Assembly (NCBI GenBank): GCA_030151165.1
Contig: JASLEM010000294.1
Location: 1-24,245 of the forward strand
Direction of reading: 5' to 3'
Length of the DNA: 24,245 nt
DNA from: Burkholderiaceae bacterium
GTDB taxonomy: Bacteria > Pseudomonadota > Gammaproteobacteria > Burkholderiales > Burkholderiaceae
The notes beneath the pieces were generated by a model. That model did no database searches. It worked only from the letters and a program-made list of their open reading frames with translations, and was not told where the DNA came from. Within the stretch, counting starts at the first letter, position 1, and every line of letters starts with the position of its first letter. Positions 8,460 through 14,457 of this stretch are shown here, piece by piece. A program made the translations under genes and the position numbers.

Positions 8460-8924
8460 TCAGGCGTAGGACAACGGCAGCGCCGTCGTGAACTTGATTT
8501 CTTCCATCGCGAAGCTGGAGCTGACGTCGAACAGGTTCGTGCCGGCGATCAGGCGCTTGTAGACGGCGTCGTAGGCGGCGATGTCCGGCACGACGACGCG
8601 CAGCAGGTAGTCGACGTCGCCGCTCATCCGGTAGAACTCCACCACCTCGGGGATCGCCTGCACGGCGGCACGGAACTGGTCGAACCACTTCTGCGTGTGC
8701 GTGCTGGTGCGCACCTGCACGAACACCGTCACGCCGACGTTGACCTTCTTCGGATCCACCAGCGTCACCTGTCCCTTGATGACGCCGGCCTCCTTCATGC
8801 GCTGGATGCGACGCCAGCATGGCGTCGTCGACAGGCCCACCTGCTCCGCGATCTGGGCGATCTGCTGCTCCGCGTCGACCTGGAGGATCGCGAGGATCTT
8901 GCTGTCGATGGAATCCAGTTTCAC
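8460..8924 (-). CDS. Lrp/AsnC-family transcriptional regulator
   Basis: This 154-residue feast/famine regulator has an N-terminal helix-turn-helix (about residues 4-50: LDSIDSKILAILQ, QIAEQVGLSTTPCWRRIQRM) and a C-terminal RAM ligand-binding domain (VQVRTSTHTQKWFDQF, MSGDVDYLLRVVVPD). Lrp-type proteins bind DNA as oligomers and respond to amino acids. The start is GTG, the only credible one, because the next in-frame Met lies inside the DNA-binding domain. No clear ribosome binding site precedes it. It is divergent from an amino-acid racemase, so it probably regulates that gene and itself. The Nudix-MBL gene lies 62 bases downstream on the same strand and could be read through. Confidence 0.9.
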   Translation of the reverse strand: MKLDSIDSKILAILQVDAEQQIAQIAEQVGLSTTPCWRRIQRMKEAGVIKGQVTLVDPKKVNVGVTVFVQVRTSTHTQKWFDQFRAAVQAIPEVVEFYRMSGDVDYLLRVVVPDIAAYDAVYKRLIAGTNLFDVSSSFAMEEIKFTTALPLSYA

Positions 8925-8948
8925 TTGAGGCGATCGGAGGGGAATGTG

Positions 8949-9016
8949 TTTCTAAATGTCAGCGCGACAGTGCCTGATTCTGGCAGGCGATTCTACTCAT
9001 CCGCCAACAGAATTCT
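8949..9016. promoter_or_regulatory. Divergent lrp-racemase intergenic region with repeated TTCT boxes
   Basis: The 119-base divergent gap contains GATTCT at 8976-8981 and 8989-8994, and the palindrome AGAATTCT at 9009-9016, with a TTTCTAAA palindrome at 8949-8956. The second and third boxes lie about 22 bases apart, two helical turns, as often seen for oligomeric Lrp-type regulators. A short inverted repeat, GCCTG/CAGGC (8972-8976, 8984-8988), overlaps the first box. I infer an operator area for the divergent Lrp-family protein; the motif is short, so chance is possible. Confidence 0.3.
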
Positions 9017-9043
9017 CCCATCGAAACCAAGGCGGACGCACGC

Positions 9044-9769
9044 ATGAAATCCATCGGCCTGATCGGCGGCATGAGCTGGGAATCCACCGCGTTGTACTAC
9101 CAGGTCATCAACCGCGAGGTCGCGCGCCGACTCGGCGGCCTGCGCTCCGCGCGGATCCAGTTGTGCAGCCTGGACTTCGAGGACGTCGTGCGGCGCCAGA
9201 AGTCCGGCGCCTGGGACGAGCTCGCGCGCCTGCTGGCCGACGCCGGCCGCGGCCTCGAGCACGCCGGCGCCGACTGCGTGCTGATCGGCACGAACACGAT
9301 GCACCGCGTCGCGCCGGAGGTGCAGGCCGCGCTCGGCGTGCCGCTGCTGCACATCGCCGACGTCACCGGGCACGCGATCAACGCCGCCGGCTGCCGGCGC
9401 GTGGCGCTGCTCGGCACGCGCTACACGATGGAGCAGCGCTTCTACGTCGAGCGCCTCGCGCGGCAGGGCATCGAGTGCGTGGTGCCGGAGGCCGGGCACC
9501 GCGACGAGGTGCACCGCGTCATCTTCGACGAGCTGTGCCAGGGCATCGTCCGCGACGCGTCGCGCGAAGCCCTGCGCGACATCGTCGCCCACCAGGTCGC
9601 GCGCGGCGCCGACGGCGTGATCCTCGGCTGCACCGAGCTGCCGATGATCCTCGACCAGGCGCATGTCGACGTGCCGCTGTTCGACACCACGCGCCTGCAC
9701 GCGCTGGCGGCGGTCGACTTCGCGCTCGGCACGCAGTGCGTGCCCGTGCCGGAGCCGATGGCGGCCTGA
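9044..9769 (+). CDS. Aspartate/glutamate racemase family protein (YgeA-like)
   Basis: This 241-residue amino-acid racemase of the PLP-independent aspartate/glutamate family interconverts L and D forms using two acid/base residues. It opens with IGLIGGMSWEST, typical of the family. The first active-site motif is GTNTMH with Thr83 where many members have Cys; the second is GCTELP with Cys196. This Thr/Cys pair is the arrangement described for the E. coli L-aspartate/glutamate-specific racemase YgeA, so the protein is likely active rather than broken. AAGG at 9029-9032 is a possible but loosely spaced ribosome binding site. It is divergent from an Lrp-family regulator, consistent with amino-acid-responsive control. 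Exact substrate is not determined. Confidence 0.88.
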   Translation: MKSIGLIGGMSWESTALYYQVINREVARRLGGLRSARIQLCSLDFEDVVRRQKSGAWDELARLLADAGRGLEHAGADCVLIGTNTMHRVAPEVQAALGVPLLHIADVTGHAINAAGCRRVALLGTRYTMEQRFYVERLARQGIECVVPEAGHRDEVHRVIFDELCQGIVRDASREALRDIVAHQVARGADGVILGCTELPMILDQAHVDVPLFDTTRLHALAAVDFALGTQCVPVPEPMAA

Positions 9770-9871
9770 ATCGCGGCGCGACGTCGCCTTCCAGTTTTCG
9801 GGGCCCGGTCGCGTGGGAGCGCGTCCAGGCCTCTTTGTCGTCCGAGGCGCGACCGTGCGCCGCGGAGGGGG

Positions 9872-9901
9872 TTGCGGTGGCTTGGGAATCAGATATATCA
9901 T
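9872..9901 (+). promoter_or_regulatory. Candidate promoter of the PadR gene
   Basis: TATCAT at 9896-9901 matches five of six -10 consensus positions. TTGCGG at 9872-9877 is a weaker -35, with an 18-base spacer. The -10 lies in the left arm of the AT-rich inverted repeat and next to the palindrome, so a repressor there would block RNA polymerase. Predicted leader length is about 26 bases, with no obvious Shine-Dalgarno. Confidence 0.4.
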
Positions 9902-9921
9902 GAATTAGATATATCTAATTC
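9891..9921. promoter_or_regulatory. AT-rich palindromic operator, probably for the His-rich PadR regulator
   Basis: A perfect 20-base palindrome spans 9902-9921 (GAATTAGATA and its reverse complement). Its core also pairs with an upstream copy: AGATATATC at 9891-9899 and GATATATCT at 9908-9916 form a 9-8-9 inverted repeat. Such an AT-rich block stands out in this GC-rich sequence. It ends 12 bases before the PadR start codon and overlaps the candidate -10. Autoregulation by the adjacent PadR protein is the natural reading, inferred from position and family habit. Confidence 0.65.
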
Positions 9922-9933
9922 GAGACCCCACCC

Positions 9934-10524
9934 ATGTCCCACCGACATTCCGGCCATGGCCGCGGACGCTGCTCCTCGCGGCGCGAGCACCACAGTCACC
10001 ACGACGACCACGAGCACCACCACCGCTCCGACGGGCGTGACCGTGGCGGGCGAGGGGAGCGGCGACGCCTCTTCGCCCATGGGGATCTCCGCCTGCTCGT
10101 GCTGCACCTGATCGGCGAGAAGCCCAGGCACGGCTACGAGCTGATCAAGGCGATCGAGGAGAGTACCGGCGGGGCGTACAGCCCCAGCCCAGGTGTCATC
10201 TATCCGACCCTGACCCTGCTCGAGGAACTCGGCCACGTCCGCGTCGACGCCAGCGACGGCGCGAAGAAGCTGCACGCGATCACGCCCGACGGGCGCGCGC
10301 ATCTCGAGGCGTATCGGCCGACGGTCGATGCGCTGCTCGCGCGCATGCGCCAGTCGCACGGCGAACGCGCCGGCAGCACGCCGCCGCCGCGCGTCGCGCA
10401 GGCGCTCGAGAACCTCGCGCTGGCGGTGCGCACGCGTCTCGCGCGCGGGCCGCTGAGCGACGAGCAGGCGCAAGCGGTCGGCGCCGCCATCGACGCCGCC
10501 GCGATGGCGGTCGACCGGAGTTGA
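9934..10524 (+). CDS. PadR-family regulator with histidine-rich N-terminus (YqjI-like)
   Basis: This 196-residue regulator has 11 histidines in its first 30 residues (HH at 19-20, HH at 22-23, HHH at 28-30). A PadR winged helix spans about residues 48-125: LRLLVLHLIGEKPRHGYELIK, then SPSPGVIYPTLTLLEELG and the wing KKLHAITPDGRAHLE. A His-rich extension before a PadR domain is the layout of E. coli YqjI, a nickel-responsive repressor of a ferric reductase gene. Metal sensing here is inferred from that resemblance. A perfect palindrome lies immediately upstream. No ferric reductase (YqjH-like) gene is adjacent; a VOC metalloenzyme follows after 28 bases, probably in the same transcript. The ATG at 9934 is the first in frame before the His-rich segment; its ribosome binding site is weak. 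Confidence 0.88.
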   Translation: MSHRHSGHGRGRCSSRREHHSHHDDHEHHHRSDGRDRGGRGERRRLFAHGDLRLLVLHLIGEKPRHGYELIKAIEESTGGAYSPSPGVIYPTLTLLEELGHVRVDASDGAKKLHAITPDGRAHLEAYRPTVDALLARMRQSHGERAGSTPPPRVAQALENLALAVRTRLARGPLSDEQAQAVGAAIDAAAMAVDRS

Positions 10525-10552
10525 CGGCGACCATCCCTATCTGGAGAACCGC

Positions 10553-11077
10553 ATGACCGCGAATCAACCCGCCCACGCGCAGCCCGCGCCCGCGGCGCAA
10601 GCGCCGACCGGCCTCAACCACCTCGTGCTGAACGTGCGCGACATCGACGAATCGCACCGCTTCTGGACCGAGCTGCTCGGCTTCCGCCACGTCGGCACCT
10701 CGCGCCGCGCGCGCCCCGACGGCCTGCCGCCGACGCGCTTCTACAGCGGCGAGCGCGAGGGCCGCCTGCACCATCACGACATCGCGCTGTACCAGCCCGG
10801 CGCCGCGGAAGCGCCGGACGGCCAGTTGCCGCAGACGCTCGACCACGTCGCCATCGAGTACCCGAGCGAGCAGGCCTGGCGCGCGCAGATCCGCTTCCTG
10901 CACTCACGCGGCGTCGAACTGCGCCGGCTCATCGAGCGCGGCGCCACGCACAGCATCCACCTGACCGATCCGAACGGGATCGAGGTGGAGCTGGTGTTCG
11001 AGCTGCCGCGCTCGGCGTGGGAGTCGGACATCGACGGCGCGCTGAACCGCGCCGTCCTGAAGCCGCTCGAACTCTGA
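10553..11077 (+). CDS. VOC-family (glyoxalase/extradiol dioxygenase fold) metalloprotein
   Basis: This 174-residue vicinal-oxygen-chelate protein has two beta-alpha-beta modules. Module 1 starts at LNHLVLNVRDIDESHRFW (His23) and module 2 at LDHVAIEYPSEQAW (His98). The closing motif DPNGIEVEL supplies Glu146. His23, His98 and Glu146 would form the family's 2-His-1-carboxylate metal site, as in extradiol dioxygenases, though glyoxalase-like roles cannot be excluded. Residues 73-75 add an HHH stretch. The first 18 residues are Ala/Pro-rich and probably disordered. GGAGAA at 10543-10548 is a good ribosome binding site. It lies 28 bases after the His-rich PadR gene on the same strand, so metal-linked control is possible. 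The substrate is unknown. Confidence 0.82.
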   Translation: MTANQPAHAQPAPAAQAPTGLNHLVLNVRDIDESHRFWTELLGFRHVGTSRRARPDGLPPTRFYSGEREGRLHHHDIALYQPGAAEAPDGQLPQTLDHVAIEYPSEQAWRAQIRFLHSRGVELRRLIERGATHSIHLTDPNGIEVELVFELPRSAWESDIDGALNRAVLKPLEL

Positions 11078-11096
11078 CGAGGCGTCTCAGGCCTCG
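11078..11096. terminator. Small hairpin across the convergent VOC/osmC stops
   Basis: A 6-bp stem, CGAGGC (11078-11083) with GCCTCG (11091-11096), and a 7-nt loop lies right after the VOC stop and includes the osmC stop codon. Being symmetric, it could slow polymerase from both directions. There is no T-run on either strand, so the terminator call is weak. Confidence 0.25.
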
Positions 11097-11518
11097 AGCG
11101 CCGCGTCGAGCGTGATCTCGGCCTTCAGCAGCTTCGACACCGGGCAGTTGGCCTTGGCCGCGCCGGCGAGCTCGGCGAAGGTCTCGGCCGTCGCGCCCGG
11201 CACGGTGGCGCGCAGCGTGAGGTGGACGGCCGTGATCGAGAAGCCCGCGCCGTCCTGCTCGAGGGTGACTTCGGCGCGGGTGTCCATCTGCGTCGCCGTG
11301 AGCTTGGCCTCGCCGAGGATCAGCGACAGCGCCATCGTGAAGCAGCCGGCATGCGCCGCCGCGATCAGCTCCTCGGGATTGGTGCCCGGCAGGCCTTCGA
11401 AGCGGCTCGAGAAGCCGTAGGGGTACGCCTTCAACGCGCCACTCTGCGTGGAGATCGCGCCCTTGCCATCCTTGATGCCGCCTTGCCACGCCGCCGAGCC
11501 GGTCCGCTTGATCTTCAT
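11087..11518 (-). CDS. osmC: OsmC-type organic hydroperoxide reductase
   Basis: This 143-residue peroxiredoxin-like enzyme reduces organic hydroperoxides with a reactive cysteine pair and is cytoplasmic. It matches E. coli OsmC in length and along its sequence: YGFSSRFEGLPGTNPEELIAAAHAGCF carries Cys59, and ANCPVSKLLKAEITLD carries Cys125, the catalytic pair, with Arg39 and Glu49 also at the expected places. The chosen ATG at 11518 has a strong ribosome binding site (AAAGGAA about six bases upstream). An upstream in-frame ATG at 11584 would add 22 unrelated residues and is rejected. It shares a 270-base divergent region with the NUP gene. OsmC rather than Ohr is supported by the GTNPEEL motif and the spacing. 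Confidence 0.93.
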   Translation of the reverse strand: MKIKRTGSAAWQGGIKDGKGAISTQSGALKAYPYGFSSRFEGLPGTNPEELIAAAHAGCFTMALSLILGEAKLTATQMDTRAEVTLEQDGAGFSITAVHLTLRATVPGATAETFAELAGAAKANCPVSKLLKAEITLDAALEA

Positions 11519-11642
11519 GATGTTTCCTTTCAGGGGTGAGATGCCGGAGCGACCGACAGTAGGCCGATCCAGGGTCCGCCGCAACCGACTTTGGGCATAG
11601 ACCCCGACCGCTTGACGGCGTCGCCCGTGGGTCGGTCGATCA

Positions 11643-11667
11643 GCGGATGCAGATGGCTGCTATCCGC
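11643..11667. repeat. Imperfect inverted repeat in the osmC-NUP divergent region
   Basis: GCGGATGCAG (11643-11652) pairs with CTGC-T-ATCCGC (11657-11667), leaving a 4-base loop and one bulged T. It lies in the divergent promoter region, is not followed by a T-run, and could be an operator or an RNA hairpin of a longer transcript. Confidence 0.4.
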
Positions 11668-11690
11668 CAGCGCTTATGTGCGGCCCATCG

Positions 11691-11714
11691 AAACCTGACA
11701 GCATTCCCAGGTTT
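11691..11714. promoter_or_regulatory. Candidate operator AAACCTG-N10-CAGGTTT upstream of the NUP gene
   Basis: A perfect 7-base inverted repeat, AAACCTG (11691-11697) and CAGGTTT (11708-11714), is separated by 10 bases. It touches a possible -35 (TTGCGC, 11713-11718) whose -10 would be TACACT (11737-11742) after 18 bases. Arm length and spacing suit a dimeric regulator. No matching copy was seen in the xdhA-lysR gap. Function is inferred from position. Confidence 0.45.
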
Positions 11715-11788
11715 GCGCCGCGCCGCACGTGCTCCGTACACTGGTCGTGCCGCCCTCTCGATCCGCGCCTCTTTTCCCAGGAACGCCC

Positions 11789-12829
11789 ATGCCCCGTCTT
11801 CGTGCCGCCACCGCCTGCCTCGCCGTCTCGGCGCTCGCGTGGCTCGCCGGCTGCGCCAGCCCCGCGTCGACGGCGCCGGCCGCGCCGCGTCCCGTCAAGG
11901 TGATGCTCGTCACGATGTTCGGCCCCGAGGCCGAGCCGTGGCTCAAGCAGTTGCCGATCGCGCAGACCTATCGCGTGCCGGGCCTGTCGACTGACTATCC
12001 CGACATCAAGTGCACCGCGACCGACGTCTGCGTGATGACGACCGGCATGGGCCACGCCAACGCCGCGGCGTCGACGATGGCGCTCGCGCTGAGCCCGCAG
12101 TTCGACCTCACGCACACGTACTTCGTCGTCACCGGCATCGCGGGCATCGACCCGGACGTCGCCACCATCGGCTCGGCGGCCTGGGCGCGCTACCTCGTCG
12201 ACTTCGGCCTGCAGCAGGAGTTCGACGGGCGCGACAAGCCCGCCGCGTGGCCCACCGGCTACGTCGGCATCGGCGCGGACGATCCGTCCGTCAAGCCGAA
12301 GCCGGACTACGGCACCGAGGTGTTCAGGCTCGACGAGGCGCTGCTGCAGCGCGCGCTCGCGCTCTCGAGCCACGCGCAGCTGGCCGACAACGACACCGCC
12401 AAGGCCTATCGCCAGCGCTATCCGCAGGCCGCGGCGCGCTCGGCCCCGGCCGTGCTCCAGTGCGACACGCTGGGCGGCGACACGTGGTGGCACGGCGCGC
12501 AGCTCGGTGCCCGCGCCACGGCGTGGACGCAGCTCCTGACCGATGGCAAGGGCACCTACTGCACGACGCAGCAGGAGGACAACGCGACCTACGAGGCGCT
12601 GCGCCGCGGCGCGGCGGCGGGCCGGCTGGACATCGCGCGCGTCGCGGTGCTGCGCACGGGCGCGAACTTCGACCGGCCGCACCCGGGGCAGGCCGCGGTC
12701 GATTCGCTGAACGCGCAGTCCGGCGGTTTCCCGATCTCGACCGCCAACCTCTACAACGCGGCGTGGCCGCTGGTGTCGGACATCGTCGCCCGCTGGCCGC
12801 AATGGCGCGACGGCGTGCCGGCGCAATGA
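11789..12829 (+). CDS. Purine nucleoside permease (NUP) family lipoprotein
   Basis: This 346-residue protein of the NUP family is named after a Candida nucleoside permease. It begins with a lipoprotein signal, LAWLAGC, with Cys22 as the lipid site and Ala at +2, so it should go to the outer membrane. Family blocks are MLVTMFGPEAEPWL, VMTTGMGHANAAASTMALAL, VVTGIAGIDP and TYCTTQQEDNATYEAL. There are no membrane helices beyond the signal, and the glycine-rich motifs resemble nucleoside phosphorylases, so a periplasmic binding or cleaving role for purine nucleosides is more credible than transport. ATG at 11789 has AGGAA just upstream; an ATG at 11729 would spoil the lipoprotein signal. It precedes uraH and puuD in one likely operon. 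Confidence 0.85.
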   Translation: MPRLRAATACLAVSALAWLAGCASPASTAPAAPRPVKVMLVTMFGPEAEPWLKQLPIAQTYRVPGLSTDYPDIKCTATDVCVMTTGMGHANAAASTMALALSPQFDLTHTYFVVTGIAGIDPDVATIGSAAWARYLVDFGLQQEFDGRDKPAAWPTGYVGIGADDPSVKPKPDYGTEVFRLDEALLQRALALSSHAQLADNDTAKAYRQRYPQAAARSAPAVLQCDTLGGDTWWHGAQLGARATAWTQLLTDGKGTYCTTQQEDNATYEALRRGAAAGRLDIARVAVLRTGANFDRPHPGQAAVDSLNAQSGGFPISTANLYNAAWPLVSDIVARWPQWRDGVPAQ

Positions 12830-12842
12830 CGGGAGCCGCGCG

Positions 12843-13199
12843 ATGGGACGCCTGACGACGCACGTGCTCGACACGATGAACGGTTGCCCCGCGGCGGCGA
12901 TGGGCGTGACGCTGTACCGGCTCGAAGGCGACTTCGACCGCCCGCTCGCGCTGTGCCAGCTCGCGTTGAACGCCGACGGCCGCGCCGACGCGCCGTTGCT
13001 CGAAGGCGCTGCGTTCGTCGCCGGGCGCTATCGCCTCGCGTTCGACGTCGCCGCGTATTTCCGCGCCCGCGGCGTCGCGCTGCCCGACCCGCCCTTCCTC
13101 GACCGCGTGACGATCGACTTCGGCCTCGCCGACGACGCGCACTACCACGTGCCGCTGCTCGCGAGCCCCTGGGCCTACTCGACCTACCGCGGCAGCTGA
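12843..13199 (+). CDS. uraH: 5-Hydroxyisourate hydrolase (transthyretin-like)
   Basis: This 118-residue homotetrameric enzyme hydrolyses 5-hydroxyisourate, the product of urate oxidation, to OHCU. Signature segments are HVLDT (residues 7-11), GRYRLAFDVAAYF in the middle and the C-terminal YRGS (115-118), which identifies hydroxyisourate hydrolases as opposed to true transthyretins. No periplasmic signal is present, so it is cytoplasmic. GGGAG at 12831-12835 is a well-placed ribosome binding site. It sits 13 bases after the NUP stop and 13 bases before puuD, the enzyme that makes its substrate. The assignment is secure. Confidence 0.95.
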   Translation: MGRLTTHVLDTMNGCPAAAMGVTLYRLEGDFDRPLALCQLALNADGRADAPLLEGAAFVAGRYRLAFDVAAYFRARGVALPDPPFLDRVTIDFGLADDAHYHVPLLASPWAYSTYRGS

Positions 13200-13212
13200 C
13201 CCCGCAACATCG

Positions 13213-14457
13213 ATGGACGCCTACCTCCTCGACTGGCTCAACTTCCTGCTGCGCTGGGCGCACGTGATCGTCGCGATCGCCTGGATCGGGTCGTCGTTCT
13301 ACTTCGTGTTCCTCGACTCGAGCCTGGTCAAGCCGACCGACCCCGAGCTGGTCGACAAGGGTGTTGACGGCGAGCTGTGGGCCGTGCACGGCGGGGGCTT
13401 CTACAACCCGCAGAAATACCTGGTCGCGCCGCGCACGCTGCCCGAGCACCTGCACTGGTTCTTCTGGGAAAGCTACTCGACGTGGCTCACCGGCTTCGCG
13501 CTGTTCACGACGATCTACCTGTTCCAGGCGAACACCTTCCTGATCGACCCGCACGTGCACGCGTGGTCGGCGCCGGCGGCGGTGGCGACGGCGCTGTCGT
13601 TCCTTGCCGTGTTCTGGATCGGCTACGACCTCGTCTGCCGCGCCTTCGACGGCCGCGGCGGCGCGCACGCGCAGAAGTTCGCGGGCGCGCTGATCGCGCT
13701 GCTCGTGGCGTTCGCGTCCTGGCTCGCGTGCCACTGGTTCGCGGGCCGCGCGGCCTTCGTGCTGGTGGGCGCGATGATGGCCACCGCGATGAGCGCCAAC
13801 GTGTTCGTGTGGATCATCCCGGGCCAGCGCAAGGTGATCGCGCAGATGAAGGGCGGCCTGCCCGTCGACCCGGCACACGGCCGGCGCGCGAAGCAGCGCA
13901 GCGTGCACAACACCTATTTCACGCTGCCGGTGCTGGCCGCGATGCTCAGCAACCACTACGCGTTCCTGCACGGGGCGGAAGGCAACTGGATCGTGCTCGT
14001 CGCGCTGATGGCCGCGGGGGCGCTGATCCGCCAGTCCTTCGTGCTGCGGCACAAGGCGCGCGTGCAGGGCCGGCGCACGCCGTGGGAGTGGGCGGCGGCG
14101 GGTGTCGCGGTGCTGGTCGCGATCGGCGCGTGGCTGGCGCCGGCGTCGACGGCCCCGTCGTCGGGCGCGGCGGCGACCTCGACCGCCGCACCCGCGGTCG
14201 CGGCGGCGGCCCCGCCCGTCCACTTCGCCGAGGTGCAACGCATCGCGAGCGAGCGCTGCAGCGTCTGCCACAACGCAAACTTCGCGAACAAGAACGTGCG
14301 GCTCGATACCCCCGACGGCATCCTCGCGCACGCGCCGCAGGTCTACCAGCAGGCGGTGGTGTTGAAGGCGATGCCGCTGAACAACGCGACGCGCATCACC
14401 GACGCCGAGCGCGACGCGCTCAAACGGTGGTACGAAGCCGGCGCGTCTCGAGACTGA
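13213..14457 (+). CDS. puuD: Membrane-bound urate oxidase with cytochrome c domain
   Basis: This 414-residue PuuD-type urate oxidase, unrelated to soluble uricase, oxidises urate to 5-hydroxyisourate and passes electrons to the respiratory chain. The N-terminal part has about eight membrane segments (LLRWAHVIVAIAWIGSSFYFVF, WESYSTWLTGFALFTTIYLF and others) with conserved His and Trp residues such as LWAVHGGGFYNPQKY. After an Ala/Pro-rich linker comes a cytochrome c domain with the haem motif CSVCH at residues 349-353 and a likely axial Met in LKAMPLNNATRIT. It follows uraH by 13 bases. The last 38 bases overlap the 3' end of the convergent xdhC. Length and both domains are intact. Confidence 0.93.
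   Translation: MDAYLLDWLNFLLRWAHVIVAIAWIGSSFYFVFLDSSLVKPTDPELVDKGVDGELWAVHGGGFYNPQKYLVAPRTLPEHLHWFFWESYSTWLTGFALFTTIYLFQANTFLIDPHVHAWSAPAAVATALSFLAVFWIGYDLVCRAFDGRGGAHAQKFAGALIALLVAFASWLACHWFAGRAAFVLVGAMMATAMSANVFVWIIPGQRKVIAQMKGGLPVDPAHGRRAKQRSVHNTYFTLPVLAAMLSNHYAFLHGAEGNWIVLVALMAAGALIRQSFVLRHKARVQGRRTPWEWAAAGVAVLVAIGAWLAPASTAPSSGAAATSTAAPAVAAAAPPVHFAEVQRIASERCSVCHNANFANKNVRLDTPDGILAHAPQVYQQAVVLKAMPLNNATRITDAERDALKRWYEAGASRD

Noticed and set aside
8398..8820. N-terminal extension of the Nudix-MBL frame to 8820
   Set aside because: It runs through the Lrp gene in another frame and has no Nudix-related content; the ATG at 8397 is directly upstream of the Nudix domain.
9044..9769. Racemase inactivated by Cys-to-Thr change at the first catalytic site
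   Set aside because: The same Thr/Cys arrangement is known in the active E. coli aspartate/glutamate racemase YgeA.
9872..10111. Short plus-strand frame and a minus-strand frame (9898-10473) over the PadR gene
   Set aside because: Thr/Ser-rich or Val-rich shadows of the His-rich repeats in the PadR gene, with no ribosome site.
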